This document shows positions 44,069-55,266 of a DNA stretch of 64,000 nucleotides, piece by piece. The first letter of the stretch is position 1. Each line of letters opens with the position of its first letter. Under the pieces are notes generated by a model that was given only the letters and a program-made list of their open reading frames with translations, was not told the origin of the DNA and did not search any database. The DNA comes from Diacronema lutheri (lineage: Eukaryota; Haptophyta; Pavlovophyceae; Pavlovales; Pavlovaceae): contig JAGTXO010000055.1 in assembly GCA_019448385.1 (NCBI GenBank), positions 158,646-222,645 of the forward strand, in the 5' to 3' direction. The translations under genes and the position numbers were made by a program.

Positions 44069-47000
44069 GCCGGCCGGCGGCGGCGGTGGCGGCGGTGGCG
44101 GCGCGGCCACGGCGGCGGCAGCAGCGGCGGCGGCGGCGGTGGCGGCGGCGGCGGCGCCCAGCGCGGGCGGCGGCGGCGTGGCGGCGGCGGTGGCGGCGGC
44201 GGTGACGCCAGCGGCGGCCTTGGCGCCGCGCGTCTGCGGCGGCGTTTCGGCGCCATCGGGGCTGCCCCCGCCGCGCACCGCGCTCGTGACCGCGCAGACG
44301 CCGCCCGGCGCACGATCGCTGGCCGCGCCGGTCAGCGCGACGCGGAGGCGCTCGCCGACAGCGTACATGTCCGCCACGCTGAACGTGCGCGGCGCGGACG
44401 AGCAGCCCGCCGCGGCGAGCGCGTCGTTGAGCGCGCCCACTATCGCGAGGCCGCACGTCGCGCCACGCTGCGCCGCCTCGTTGAGCAGCAGCGCGCGGCG
44501 CACGCGCGAAATGTCGAGACCCGCCGCGTGCAGCGTGGCAGTTATCGCCTTGGCGAGCATGAGCGCCTGCCTGCAGGGCGACGCGAGCGTGTCGACGAGC
44601 ACCGCGTCGTAGCGATGCTCGCCCGCGCGCGCGACGCGCACAAGGCGCAACGCGGTGAAATGGCCGGAGGCGAGCTGCGCGCCGTCGTCACCGCCCGCGC
44701 CGCCGCGCTCGTCCGACGGGCTCCACACGCCGATGACAGCCTGCGTTGTCGCCTCGCTGCGCAGGCGGTGCAGCAGCGCGGCGCGCTCGGCGTCGTCCTG
44801 AAACACCGCGGGTTGCGCGGCGAGCGGCACGTGGCAGACATGCCCGCCGCCGGCCTGCCCGTGCACGCGCAGCACGACCTCGCAGCACGCGTCGACGGTT
44901 GAGGCGAGCATGTCGCCGCTGGCGATGCGCTCCACCTCTGCCTGCGGGAGGCCGGCGCTCGCGGCGGCGGCGGCCAGCCGGCGCGCAGCCGCGTCGCCCG
45001 CCCACGCAAGCAGCGCCGAGTTGGCGGGTTGGAGGGGAAGCTCAAGGGCGGCTGGTTCGGTGGCGGTAGCCTCGTTGGCAACGGGCACGTTGGCGGTGCG
45101 CGCGTTGGCGGCGGGCGCGGCGGCGATGGCTGGTGGGGCGGAAGACGCGCCCGCGGCGGCGGGCGCGGACGCGGCAGCGGCAGCGGCTAGTGGGGCGGGG
45201 AAAACGCCGTCGGTGGCAGGCGCGGAGGCGAATGCAGGAGCAACTAGTGGGGCGGGAAAATCGGCGGCAGGCGCGAAGGCGGATGCAGCAGCGGCTAGTG
45301 CGGCGGGGAAAACACCGTCGGCGGCAGGCGCGAAGGCGGATGCAGGAGCGCCCAGCGGGGCGCAGAAAACACCGTCGGCGGCAGGCGCGAAGGCGACAGC
45401 AGCAGCGGCCAGTGGAGCGGAGGCGCAGGGCCACGCGCGCGCCAGCCGTGCAAGCCCAAGCCGCGCGCGAGCGACGCACGCGCCGATGGCCGAGGCGGCG
45501 GCGCAGGCCACGACGTGGCCTGGCACCGGTGTGGCCAGCCGCTCGCGGGTGTGCACGTCGAGCCGCGCCCCACGCCAAGAGCGGCGGCGCGCTGAACGGA
45601 GGCGCGCGACCCCGATCGATCCGCCCGCGCACGCGCGCGCCGGCTCAGTGTGGCCAACGCGCGCCGCTATGCAAGGCGCGCGCGCGATAACGGCGGCTGT
45701 CGGCCGTGGCGTGCGCGTGGCGGCGCCGCGGCGACGGGCGCGGCACACGAGCCGCTCGGGCGCGCCGCCGCCGCGCGGCACGATGTCGAGCAGCACGGTC
45801 ACGCCGCGCGCGCGCGCGACCGCCGTGCACGCGAGCCGCACGGGCAGCGGCGGCCCGTCCGGGCGCGCGAGCGCCGCCACCTCGGCGTCGGTGAGGCTGT
45901 GCAGCTCGCGGCGCGCGCGCGCGAACGCGGCGATGTCCGCGCGCAGCTCCGCGTCCGTGCCGAGCGCGGCACGCGCGTGCACGGGGAGCGACGCGCGCAG
46001 CGCGTGGAGCACGCCGCCGCGCGCGCCGCGCGGCGCCGGCGCGCGCTCGCGCTCAGCGCGCGCGGCGCGCGTGAGCTCGCGCACCGCGCGCGCGAGATTG
46101 CGCCGCGCGGCCGCGACGGGAGGGCTAGGTGCGCGCGCGCGCCGGTTGTAGCGCGGCCGCGCCGAGTCGAGGGGCGGCGGACGCGGTGCGTACGCCGCGG
46201 CGCGGCCCGCGCGCCAAAAGGCCGGCGGCGGGCGCAGCTCCGTCGCGTCGACCGCGGCCGCGAGCGCGCCGAGCGCGGCGTCGCTGTCGCCCGCCGCGTC
46301 GGCCGCGTCGACGAGCACGAAGAGCGCGCCGAGCGCGCGCGACGCGGCCGCCTGCGCGGCGGTGGGGCGGGCGCAGGCAGCGACGCATGCGGCCGCCATG
46401 CCGCGCGCCGCGGCGAACGCCGGTGACGTGACGGCCGCGCCGATGGCAACGGCGGCGGCGGCGACGGTGGAGGCGGCAGCGCCGGCGATGGAGGTGGCAG
46501 CGGCGGCGGCGCTTGCCATCGCGCGGCGCGCGAGACGCGAGGCGCCACCGACCGCCGCCGCCGCAGCGCGCGCTGCGCGCGCGCCGGTGGCGCGCATCGT
46601 CGCCGCGCCAGGCGCCGCCGCGCCGACGCCGCCGGCGCCCGCGCCGTCGCCGCTCTCGGCCGTGCAGGGCTCCGATGGCGAACCCGGCGTGCGCTGGCGC
46701 GTGATGCGCGCGCCGAGGCGCGCGCTCCGCGCCGCGCGGCCGGCGACGTCGAGGAAGCGCCGTGCGCGCGCCGCGCGCAGGCCACGCGCGCGCGGCGGCG
46801 CACCGACAGGCGCCGAGCGCCGCGGCGCGCACGCCGGCGCGTCGCTGTCGGGTTGCGCAGCGCGCGCGCGGGAACTCGGCGCGGCGTGTGCGGGCGGCGG
46901 GCGCGCGCCCGCGCGGCGCAGAGGCGCGAGGCGCCGGCCGCAGACGAGGCGTGTGCGCAACCAGGACGGCGAGGGCCGCAGGGCGCCGTCGACGTCGCGC

Positions 47001-50000
47001 ATCGGCGGGCCGCGAGCCCGCCGCGCAGCCGTGCGGCGCGCGCGAGGCGCTCGGCGGCGCGCGCGCCGCACGGCGCGCGCGGCGGCGCGCACGCCAGCGA
47101 CGGCTGCGGCCACGCCGCGCGCCAACACGGCCGCGGCGTGCGCCATCGCACCGAGCACGGCGCGTGGCGCGCCGAGCAAGCGCAGCAAGCGCGACGCCGT
47201 CGCGCGCGCCGGCGCACCGTGTGCAGGGGCCTCGCCAGCGCCAGCACCGACGCCGCCATCGCCGCAGCCGCAGGTGGCGTCGCCGCCGCCGCAGGCGTCG
47301 CGACGGACGCCGCCGCCGCCGAAACAACCGCCGCACACGTCGCCGCCGACGTTGCCACCCCAGCCGCCGTTGCGTGCGCAGGTGGCTGCGGCGCGTGCGT
47401 GCGGGAGGCGTGCCGTGCGGCGCGCATCACACGGGCTGCGCGACGCGAGCGACGCCGCCGGGGGCCCCGCTGCGCCAGGCGCGCCGTGCGCGCCAGCCTC
47501 GCCGGCCTCGCCGGCGCGCGGTCGCGCGCTCGCCTCGACGTGGCCGCCTCCGCCGCCATCGCCGCCGTCGAACCGGGCGGCGGAGGGCTGCCGCTCGAAC
47601 CGCTCGTCGGCGTCGGCCGCCACCGCCGCCTCGCGCTCCGCCGCCGCGGCGGCCGCACGGCGCGCGTGGCGGAGCGCGCGGCCGCCGTCCGCTGCGCGGC
47701 GTGGCGGCGCGGGCGCGGGCTTCGGCGCGCGCGGCCCCTCGGCGCGCTCGCGGAGCACGGCGAGCGGCGTGCCCGTGGCGACGCTCGTGCAGACGCGCCG
47801 CAAGGCGGCGCTTACGCACGCGTGGACGACGCGCGCCGTCCGCTTGTCGGCGGCGCGCGCGGCGCGGCGCGCGGCCTTGGCGGCGGCCTTTTTGGCGCGC
47901 CTCTGCTCCGCCTGCTCCGACAGCGCGCGCGCCTGGCGCTCGGCTGCGAGCGCGTCCTCGGGCGAAACGGTCGGCCTCGGCGGCCGCGCGCGCGCGCTGC
48001 GACGCTGCGCGCTGCGGCGGTCGGACGGCGGCTGCCGCGGCGGCGAGGACGGCGAGCGCGAGCTCGGCGTGGGCGACCAATCGCCGCTGACGGTTGCGAG
48101 CGGCGCAAACGGGTTGTCGTCCCCGCGACCCGCGGCGTGCGACAGTGCACGCGGCGTCGGGCGCCGGCCGACCGCTGGCGGGCCCCACTCGGACGGCGGC
48201 TCCGAGGGCGAGCGCGCCGTCGGCGCCGCGCGTTGCGCGGCCGGCGGCGCCTCCCGGTCCAGCGCCGCCTGCTCTCTCGCCGCGGCCTGCTCGTCACCCT
48301 CCGGCACGCCACGCGGCGCGAGCACCGCGGTGGCGCAGCGCGTCGCGTTGAGCAACGCCGCCTCCATCTGCCGCACGCTGGCCTTGGCGCACGCCACACC
48401 CTGTCTCGCCCGGCGCAGCGCCTCGTGCGCGCGGCGCACATCCGCGTCGGCATCTTCGCGCATGCCAAAGTGCGCCTGTTGCAGCCGCAGGTCCGCAGGG
48501 CGCCCCTGCGCGCGAGGGGCACGGGCGCGGCGGCGCGCAGGTGACGGAGCTGGCGCGCCGTTCTGCGCTGCGCGCACGCCAATCGACGGGCGCGCGCGCG
48601 GCGGGGCGCGCGCGCGCGCGCGCGCGCGCGCTGCCTACCCAGCCGCCGGCCGGCTCGCGCGAGCGCGCCAGCTGCTCCGCCGCCTCGGCGTCGAGCACGC
48701 GCTGCTGCGCCTCCTCCTCGCCCAGTGCAGCGAGGTGCAGCCGGCGGGCTGCCTTGCGGCAGTTGCCCTCCGCCTTGCCCACGGCCTTGCGCGCCGCGTC
48801 GACGGGGTCGTCGTTGGCTCTGGCGCGCCTGCGCTTGCCCTTGTCGGCGGGCGGCGGCTCGGCGCGCTGCAGCGTGCCGAGCGCGTCGTCGGCTCCGCGC
48901 GCGGCCGCCCGCGGGCGGCGGGCCCCAAAAAGCGCACCGGTCGCCGTGCGCGCCGCGCAAGCAACGACCAGCGCTGACATGCCGGCGAAGACCGCACCGC
49001 CCAGCGCCACGGTTGCCACGATGCGCAGCGTCCCGTGCGCAAGCTGCGCTGCCTCCGCCGCTTTGGCGGCCTCGCGCGCGCGCGCATCGGCGGCTCTCAT
49101 CTCGTGCAGCAGCCCGGCCGCGCCGCTCGCGCCGTCGCGGCCGCGCGCGAGCTCGCACAGCACCGCCGCCGCGCGCCGCGTGGGCTCGCGCGCGAGCAGC
49201 TGCGCGCCGCCGTCGGGGCGCAGCTTCTCAACGAACTCGACAAACGTCGCGTCGCGCCAGAGGGACATGCGGAAGGCCCTGTGCACCGCCCCCTCCTGCT
49301 CGCGCATCCGCCGTGCCGCCCGCCTGCCGTCGCGCGCGTGCGCGTGCGCGGCCGCGTCGACTCCCGCGACGCCGCGCTGCGCGTCGCGCGCGGCCGACGA
49401 CGGCGCCGCCGCGCTGCCCGCCAAGGGCGCCGCAGCGGCGACGCGCGCGTGCGGAGCGACGGGATCGCCGGCGGCCGGCGGCTCGGCGCGCTGCGGCGTG
49501 CCGTTTGCTCCGCGCGCGGCCGTCCCGGGGGAGATGGCCGCGATGGCGCCGCCAGCCGCGCCGCGCGCCAGCCACGCGCATAGGCTGCCGACGAGCTCGC
49601 CGAGACCCCCGACGGTCGCCGCGGCGGCGAGTGCGCCGGGCTTGCCGGCCGACAGCGGCTCGCGAGCGTCGTCGTCGCAGCCGCCGGCACCCGTCTTGGC
49701 GAGTGCGTCGCGCTCGCCCTCGACGCCCGCCACGACCGCCGCCCCTCCGTCGTCCGCCGCGCCGGCCGCGCGCGCGGCCGGGCGCAGAGGAGGCGTGCCG
49801 GTGCAGCCGTCGCCGCTCGTCTTCGCCGTTTCCTCCACTTTGGTCACTTCGTCGCCACCTGCGCCATCTCCGACGCCGGGGCCCTTGGTCACGCTTGCCG
49901 CCATGCGCGCCGTGCCCGCCGGCCAGCCCGCCGACTGCTCGAGCGCGGCGGCGAGCGGCGCGACGCGCGTCGACTCGGGCGCGCTCTCGTCATCGGGCTC

Positions 50001-52313
50001 GAGCGCGTTGTGCAGGCGCGCGAGCGCGCGCTCGACGGCCGCGGCGCCACTGCCGGGGGCGCGGCTCGCCGCGCGCACCGCGCGCCGCCAGGCCGGCGCG
50101 AACATGAGCGCCGGCTCGAGCGCCGCGAGCGCGCGCGCCTCGCGCGCGTCGCTCGCGCCGAGGCGCGGCGGCACGCGCGCGGCTCCGCGCGGCGCGGTGC
50201 CTCGGAAGCGTGGGCTCAGCGTGTAGGCGAGGTGCTGCGGCACGCCGCGCGCCTCCGCGCGCGCGCGTCCGTCCTCGACCTCGCGCCGCGCCTTCGCGAT
50301 CGCCGGCGTGGCGCGCGCGAGCCAGTCGGGGTCGGCGGGCAGGTGGATCACGACGAGAATCGGCGCCCAGTCCAGCCGCGGGTTCTTGTGACGGTCGGGC
50401 ACGACCCACACGAGCAGCACCGTGCCCTCCGCGCCGCACGCCGCCTCGTAGATCCTGGGCTGCGAGCGCCAATCGGGCCTGACGCGCAGCGCCCGCGCGT
50501 GGTCGATGGCGGCGGCGCGGTCGCCATTGAAGTGAACCGTCGTCACCTCGCCGATGACGGACCGGCCGGACCGCCAGCAGAACACCGCGTCCGCCGACCC
50601 GCCGGCGATGGCCGCGAGCGATTCGGGCGCGGCGAGCCGCGGCAAGCCCTCGAAGGCGGCAAAGTCCTCGTGCGCATTGTACACGCCGCCCCAGCCGTCG
50701 TGCGCGTACGCGCGCGCGGCCGCTCGTACCGCGCGCGGCTGGTTCTCCACGCCCGACGTCATGTGCCATGTCGTCCCCGCGAAGCCGGGCTCGCCCAGCT
50801 CGGCCCGCACGACGGTAACGTACCCTGCGCCCTGCGTCGGGGCGGCGAGGTGGTGCATGCCCGCGCCGGTCACGCCCTCCGTGCGCTGCCGCGTGACGAT
50901 CGTGCCCGTCGCGTGCGCGAAAAGCGTGTCGACCACGGCGGGCGCGCGCCCGCTGTTCGCCCGTAGCCGCGCCCTGCCCGCTTTTAGCTGCTCGGGGTCC
51001 TTGGCGTCGTACACGCGCGCGTCCGCGTCGCCCTCATCAGGCGCAGTGTAGACGCAGCGGCGTTCGAGCGGCGCCGAGCCACCGCCGTCCGCCGCCGCCG
51101 GCGAGGTTGGCGCCGCGCCCGCCGCCACCGCGCTCGTCGCCGCCGTGCCCGTCGCCACCGCCGCAGCCGCCGCGCCCGCGGGGTCGTCGTCCCCGTCCTC
51201 CGCGCCCTCCCCGTCGTCAGCGGTGGTGGCGTCGCCATCGTCCCCGTCGCCCTCGCCCCCGCCGAGGCTGCTGAATGGTCGGGGCCCCCACGCCGAGGCG
51301 GCGCGCCGCTGCGGCGCACGCGGCGGTGGCGCTCGCGACGGCGGCCTTGGCGCCGCCGCGCCGCGCGGCCTGGCCGCCGTCGACAGCGCGCGGCCTGCAG
51401 CGCCCGTGAGCGCGTCGAGCGCGGCCGTGCGTGCGATGCGGTCGTCGGGCGCGCGCAGCGCCGCCTCGACGGCCTGCAGCAGCCCGTCGGGCGCGGATCC
51501 GCCGACACTGGCATCGCACGCCTCGGCGAGCCGCGCGGCCTCGGCGAGCCGCGCGGCCTCGCGGGTGAACGGGCCGAAGCGCCTGGCGCGGTCGCCGAGC
51601 AGAGCGCCGATGGCGGCGCGGAGCGTGCGCGCGCGGGTCTCCTCGTACGCGGCCGTCGTGAGGCGCGCGAGGCGCGCGTCCAAAGCCTTCTTGATGTCGA
51701 CAAGGACACTCGCGCGGCGGCCGTAGAGCGTCGATGCGCTCGCCACGACCTCGGCCGCGACTGTTGCCGCGGCGAAGCAACACGCGGCCCCACTCTGCGG
51801 GGGCGCCTTGAAGGCATCGATGGGCGGCGCTGTTCTGCCGATGCGCTGCGCAAGCTTCTTGATGAGCACGCCGGCCGCCGTGGCGTACGCCGATTCGCCG
51901 TTGCCCAAGGTGCGCGAATCGGCGAGCAGGGCGAGCGCGGCGCCGGGCGGCGCGCCGCGCTGCGCGGGCGGCGCGAGGAGCAGGTACGCCGCCGTCCAGT
52001 GCACGAGGCCGCTGGACGCGCGGAGGCAGAGCGGTAGCACGACCACGAGCACCTGCCCAAACCGGTCCGCATCCGCGCATGCTTTGCGCAGGTTGCGCAG
52101 CGCCACCTTGAGCGCATGCTGCGAGCACCCCGTGTCGCCCACCCTAACCCTGCTCGTGCCGAAATCCGCGTAACGCAGCAGGGCGATGAGGCAAGTGGAT
52201 GGGACCACGTGGGGGTGGGTATCTCCCGGCGACAGAATGGTGCTGAGGGCCAGCGAGAAACTGTCCGAGCCGCCCCGCCCGCCGGGCAAAGCGTCCTTCA
52301 CGGAGTCCTCCAT
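33450..52313 (-). CDS. Giant multidomain protein (about 6,200 residues) ending in a Fanzor nuclease
   Basis: Three open exons join in phase: 52313-48639, 48505-35303 and 35174-33450, across GT-AG introns of 133 and 128 bp. The middle exon alone is open for 13.2 kb. In order: a C48 (Ulp1)-like protease module (H105, D132, Q173, C178/C179); an acidic and alanine-rich region; two hydrophobic segments; a coiled coil interrupted by intron 1; Arg/Ala-rich stretches; a second C48-like module (about 2507-2576); a YqaJ-type nuclease (about 3960-4134); low-complexity Pro/Ala linkers; a chromodomain (about 5187-5243); and a Fanzor domain (about 5337-6070) followed by an acidic Gly/Asp tail. The protease modules suggest a self-processed polyprotein. 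Separate genes within the block cannot be excluded. Composition follows the GC-rich host. Confidence 0.6.
36450..36620 (-). other. Chromodomain within the giant gene
   Basis: The segment reads YEVEAVVDERRK, then a strand with FQFRIRWRGYDESADTWEPEANV and a closing helix DLVAQFRKTRD. This is the full chromodomain plan, with aromatic residues at the methyl-lysine cage positions (Y of YEVE, W of RWRGY, W of DTWEP). In retrotransposon integrases, chromodomains steer insertion to marked chromatin. Here it lies about 100 residues ahead of the Fanzor domain, so targeting of the nuclease to chromatin is a plausible inference. Confidence 0.88.
38350..38510 (-). repeat. Pro/Ala coding repeat in giant gene
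   Basis: A near-perfect series of AAAPPP-type units (GCN and CCN codons) encodes an extended proline-alanine linker between the nuclease part and the later modules of the giant protein. Confidence 0.8.
39780..40300 (-). other. YqaJ / lambda-exonuclease-like PD-(D/E)XK nuclease domain
   Basis: The domain opens with SPRWHDERWEEVTGSKVGD, as in YqaJ-type viral recombinases, and has the catalytic D in FSPDGLAIL (about 40005-40020), the E-V-K motif in VLVEVKTLTKAG (about 39955-39975) and the family Q-x-x-Q-like helix RDQLQLGMHVLG (about 39880-39905). These nucleases resect double-stranded DNA 5' to 3' and work with single-strand annealing proteins in phage and large DNA viruses. It lies in the middle of the giant open frame. 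Confidence 0.85.
43990..44200 (-). repeat. (GCN)n poly-alanine coding repeat in giant gene
   Basis: A long trinucleotide repeat, almost pure GGC/GCG on the plus strand at 43995-44060, encodes more than 20 consecutive alanines, with adjoining Ala/Pro stretches. It keeps the frame open and is a likely site of length variation. Confidence 0.85.
44430..44670 (-). other. C48 (Ulp1)-like cysteine protease module, internal
   Basis: The order of catalytic residues fits the Ulp1/adenain fold: His in SGHFTALRLV (residue about 2507), Asp in AVLVDTLASP (about 2530), Gln in AAQRGATCG (about 2571) and Cys in the same motif (about 2576). Spacing is compact but acceptable. Such proteases process polyproteins or deSUMOylate host proteins in several DNA transposons and viruses. 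Confidence 0.5.
45135..45425 (-). repeat. Coding minisatellite in giant gene
   Basis: A unit of roughly 60-70 bases encoding variants of FAPAADGVFPAPLAAAASA is repeated about four to five times with substitutions, all in frame. Confidence 0.75.
51730..52020 (-). other. C48 (Ulp1)-like cysteine protease module, N-terminal
   Basis: Residues VLVVVLPLCL and LVHWTAAYLLL (His 105), ALALLADSRT (Asp 132) and APPQSGAACCFAAA (Gln 173, Cys 178/179) follow the His-Asp-Gln-Cys order of Ulp1-like peptidases. The module is followed by a helical region and an acidic linker. Its position at the N terminus of the giant protein suggests a role in release of downstream parts. Assignment is by motif only. Confidence 0.5.
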
Positions 52314-52832
52314 CTGCAGACTGTGGGCACGTCAGTGTCCGGATGGCGGCCCGGATGATACTTGGGAGAATTTACATGATGCCCTAGAGAATGCCCCGCT
52401 CTCCCACAACCAGGACCCGCCAGCGCGCCGAGCCTACTCGTTTGCCCGCGCCGCCTCTCTTTGCGCGCCCGAGCGCGGCCTCCGAGCGCGGCCAACGTCC
52501 TCCGGGGGCGTGCATCGTGGCTGCTCGGAGGGGCTGCGACGCGGCGAAAGCTCGCTGCGCGGCCGCAACGTGAGCGCGCGCGCGCGGCCGCGCGCCGGCC
52601 TGCGCTGCTCTGCACGGCCGCGCGCCGGCCTGCGCAGCCTCGTCGCGCAGCGTGAGCGCGAGCGCGCGCGAGGCGAGCTCGGCGGATGGGTGCGCGGCGG
52701 CGTTGGCGGCGGGTGCGGCGGCAGGCTGGGCGGCGGGTTTGGACGGAGAGTGTCGGGGAAGAACGGGGCGCATCCTGGCTGGGAGTTGGACGGCGCCCAC
52801 CACGCGCTGGCGGATCCTGGTTGCCACCACCA

Positions 52833-52851
52833 CCCCCCCCCCCCCCCCCCC
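52833..52851 (+). repeat. poly-C tract
   Basis: An uninterrupted C run in the unassigned region upstream of the giant gene. Confidence 0.8.
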
Positions 52852-54218
52852 GGAGACGAGGACCAGGGGCATGGCCGACTCGCTGCGCCGCACAGCGCGC
52901 GGCGCGCGGCATGCTGCGCGACCTCAAGCACATCCAGCCGCGCTCCGCCCACGCAACGCGCGCAATGCCGTGTTGCACTGCAGGTGTGCACGTGCGGCTC
53001 TCACGCGCACTGTGTTGCACGAACGGCATCACGCCACCGAGCTGCGTCCGGACCACGCGCCGCGCGCAGGCGACCACACAGGGGCGCGCCGCGCCGCGCG
53101 TGCGCGCCCTCGCAACCGTTGCAGCACGCTCTGCCTTGCACTGCGCCGAGCCGCCGCGCGCTGTGCGCGTGCATGCAGGGCGCACGCGTGCGACGAAGCG
53201 CGCGCGCGGCGAGGCGCGCGGGCGGCTCGCTGCGCGGGCGGCAACGCGCCCAGCTGCGCCCAGGCCAGGCGCGCGCCCGCGAGTGCCACCGGGACGCACT
53301 GCCCCCGCCGGGGTCGCCGCGCGCTCTGTGTGTGCGCTCGCGCGCTGCGAGCGCGGCGGAACGTTCGTGCATGGCGCGAAGAGCGCGGCACCCGAAGACG
53401 GCTGCCCCGAGCCCGCGCCGGGTGGCAGCGAGCGGCGGCACCTCCTCGGCGAGCCCGCCCCGCGCCTTCCCCTCCACGTGGCGTTTTGAGGCAGACGGAC
53501 ACGCGCCCACACTGCGACTGGGCACGCTGCTCGAGGCAGACACGCACCCAACGCGCGCGCACCACGCGCCCGCGTCGGCGGGCCGGTGTGAACGAGCGAG
53601 AGCTCGGTGTCGCCAACGGGGGCACGGGCGCGACTTCGGTCCGCCTCTCGACGGACGCAGGCGACGCTGCCGGGAACTTCCCCGACGCCTGCACATCCAG
53701 GGCTTCGAGGTACAGAGCTGGGCAACAGTGCGCTCGTCACCGATGAGGCGGCCAAGCTCGCTATCCTTGCTGCCCTCGGCTCCACCAAACAGCCGGGCGA
53801 CCCAACGGTTCGTGATCGCCTGGCCGCCAGGTGCGAACCGCGCCCGTGCAAGCGCTTCACCCGCATTCTCCGCCCCGCTGCGGACGTCCGCCTGCCGGCC
53901 GCGAACACGGCCGGTGCGCGTTGCCGCCTGGCCCAACACGAAAACCCGCCCGCCCCCGAGGCCGCAGGTCCTACCTGCCCAAGCGCAGCCCAACGGCACG
54001 CAGACAGCCCGCCTTGGCAACCGACTCGTGCGCGAGCGCTCCGCCCTCCACAAGAGCCTGCCCCACGCCACCGCCGACGCGGAGCCAGCGGAGCCGACGC
54101 CCCTCCGCGACGCTCGCGCCGCAAGGCGCAAGGGCCCCGGCGAGACGGCGTCAACCAAGCCCGCCGCTGGCACAGCGCCGGCACCCGGAGCCCACCCCAA
54201 GCCCCCGCGCACGCCTCG

Positions 54219-54245
54219 CCCCCCCCCCCCCCCCCCCCCCCCCCC
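54219..54245 (+). repeat. poly-C tract
   Basis: An uninterrupted run of 27 C, followed about 30 bases later by GCCAG, a possible 3' splice site on the plus strand. Confidence 0.8.
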
Positions 54246-54648
54246 GATCGGCGGACCGATTGCGTTTTGGTGCGCCAGGCTCAATGCGCCATCGCAGTGG
54301 CGGGCCCGCAGACGCAGACGCTGACATGCCCAACGCTGGGCACTGAGGCCGCAGGCCGGCCCTCCTGGACCTGGCGGGCGAGCTGCCCGCGCAGCGGCCA
54401 CGCGAGCCTCGCACTGACCGTGGCGGTCGCTGCCACCGTGATAGCTGCGGGTGCGGCGGCCTTGGCCCCAACCCCATCATCCGTCTTCATCCCCGCCCTG
54501 CTCGCGCTCGCGGCCTACGTCGGCAATCCCTGCACCGGGATCCGCCCCGCGAAGTCCACACAAGACTTATCCGTGCTGCACGCCAGCCGCGCGCGCCGAC
54601 GCGCGCCGCTCCCACACGCTCACCTCCGTTTCCGCGGGCGGCCCAACG

Positions 54649-54675
54649 CCCCCCCCCCCCCCCCCCCCCCCCCCC
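54649..54675 (+). repeat. poly-C tract
   Basis: An uninterrupted run of 27 C, followed at once by GGCAG, a possible 3' splice site on the plus strand. Confidence 0.8.
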
Positions 54676-55042
54676 GGCAGGCGGCCATCGAGCCGCATTA
54701 GCACACCCGCCCGGGGCCTCCCGCCGCACCCGCAGCGGCTCGGCGCCTTGAATCCTCCCGTCCCCCGGGGTGAGGCCTTCAACCCGGGCCCAGCGCGCTC
54801 CGACTGCCTCACGCGCGCCAGCGCCAACCTCGGCGGCATGGTAGACCCCGAGCGAAAAGCCGCACTTCTCGCCGTCCTCGTCAGGCGCAAGTACGTTATC
54901 CTGCTCCTACTGCCGACGCGGCTCCCGCGCGCGCGGACTACTACGCCGGGCAGATCGCCGCAGACGCACGTGAGTGCACACGTGCGGACAAGGCGCACAC
55001 GCTCGACGTCCAGTTAGCGCACGTGCACGTGCGCGCCACTGG

Positions 55043-55230
55043 TCACATTTGAGCGTCCGTGCTCGCCCACAGCGTCGCCATCCACAAGATGCGCGCTGGA
55101 GCCATCCAAGCAGGGCTCTGCCTGCTCGGCTTCCGCAAGGCAATTTGGGCCGCGGACAGCGGACAGCGGACGGCGTGCGCGTGCGAGGTGCGAAAGGAGG
55201 AAGAAGGTAGGGAGAGTTGTGTGTGTGTGT

Positions 55231-55266
<36 letters not shown>

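Larger units (their letters stand above)
52314..55042. other. Region without a confident gene
   Basis: About 2.7 kb upstream of the giant gene start. Several long overlapping frames exist on both strands, but none has a recognisable domain and codon use does not single one out. Plus-strand hints of exons are present: helical stretches such as TDEAAKLAILAALGS (about 53740-53785), a strong donor-like GTGAGT at about 54971, and poly-C tracts (52833-52851, 54219-54245, 54649-54675) followed by possible 3' splice sites. A degenerate or multi-exon plus-strand gene is possible but unproven. The giant gene's promoter should also lie here. Confidence 0.4.

Noticed and set aside
35306-48977. Many long plus-strand frames (up to about 1,200 codons) opposite the giant gene
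   Set aside because: They are Arg/Ala/Pro-rich antisense or frame-shifted shadows without any recognisable motif, while the minus-strand frame carries the Fanzor, YqaJ and chromodomain signatures.
52186-54401. Overlapping 460-710-codon frames on both strands upstream of the giant gene
   Set aside because: No motif supports any of them over the others, and homopolymer tracts suggest introns or non-coding DNA; left as an unassigned region.
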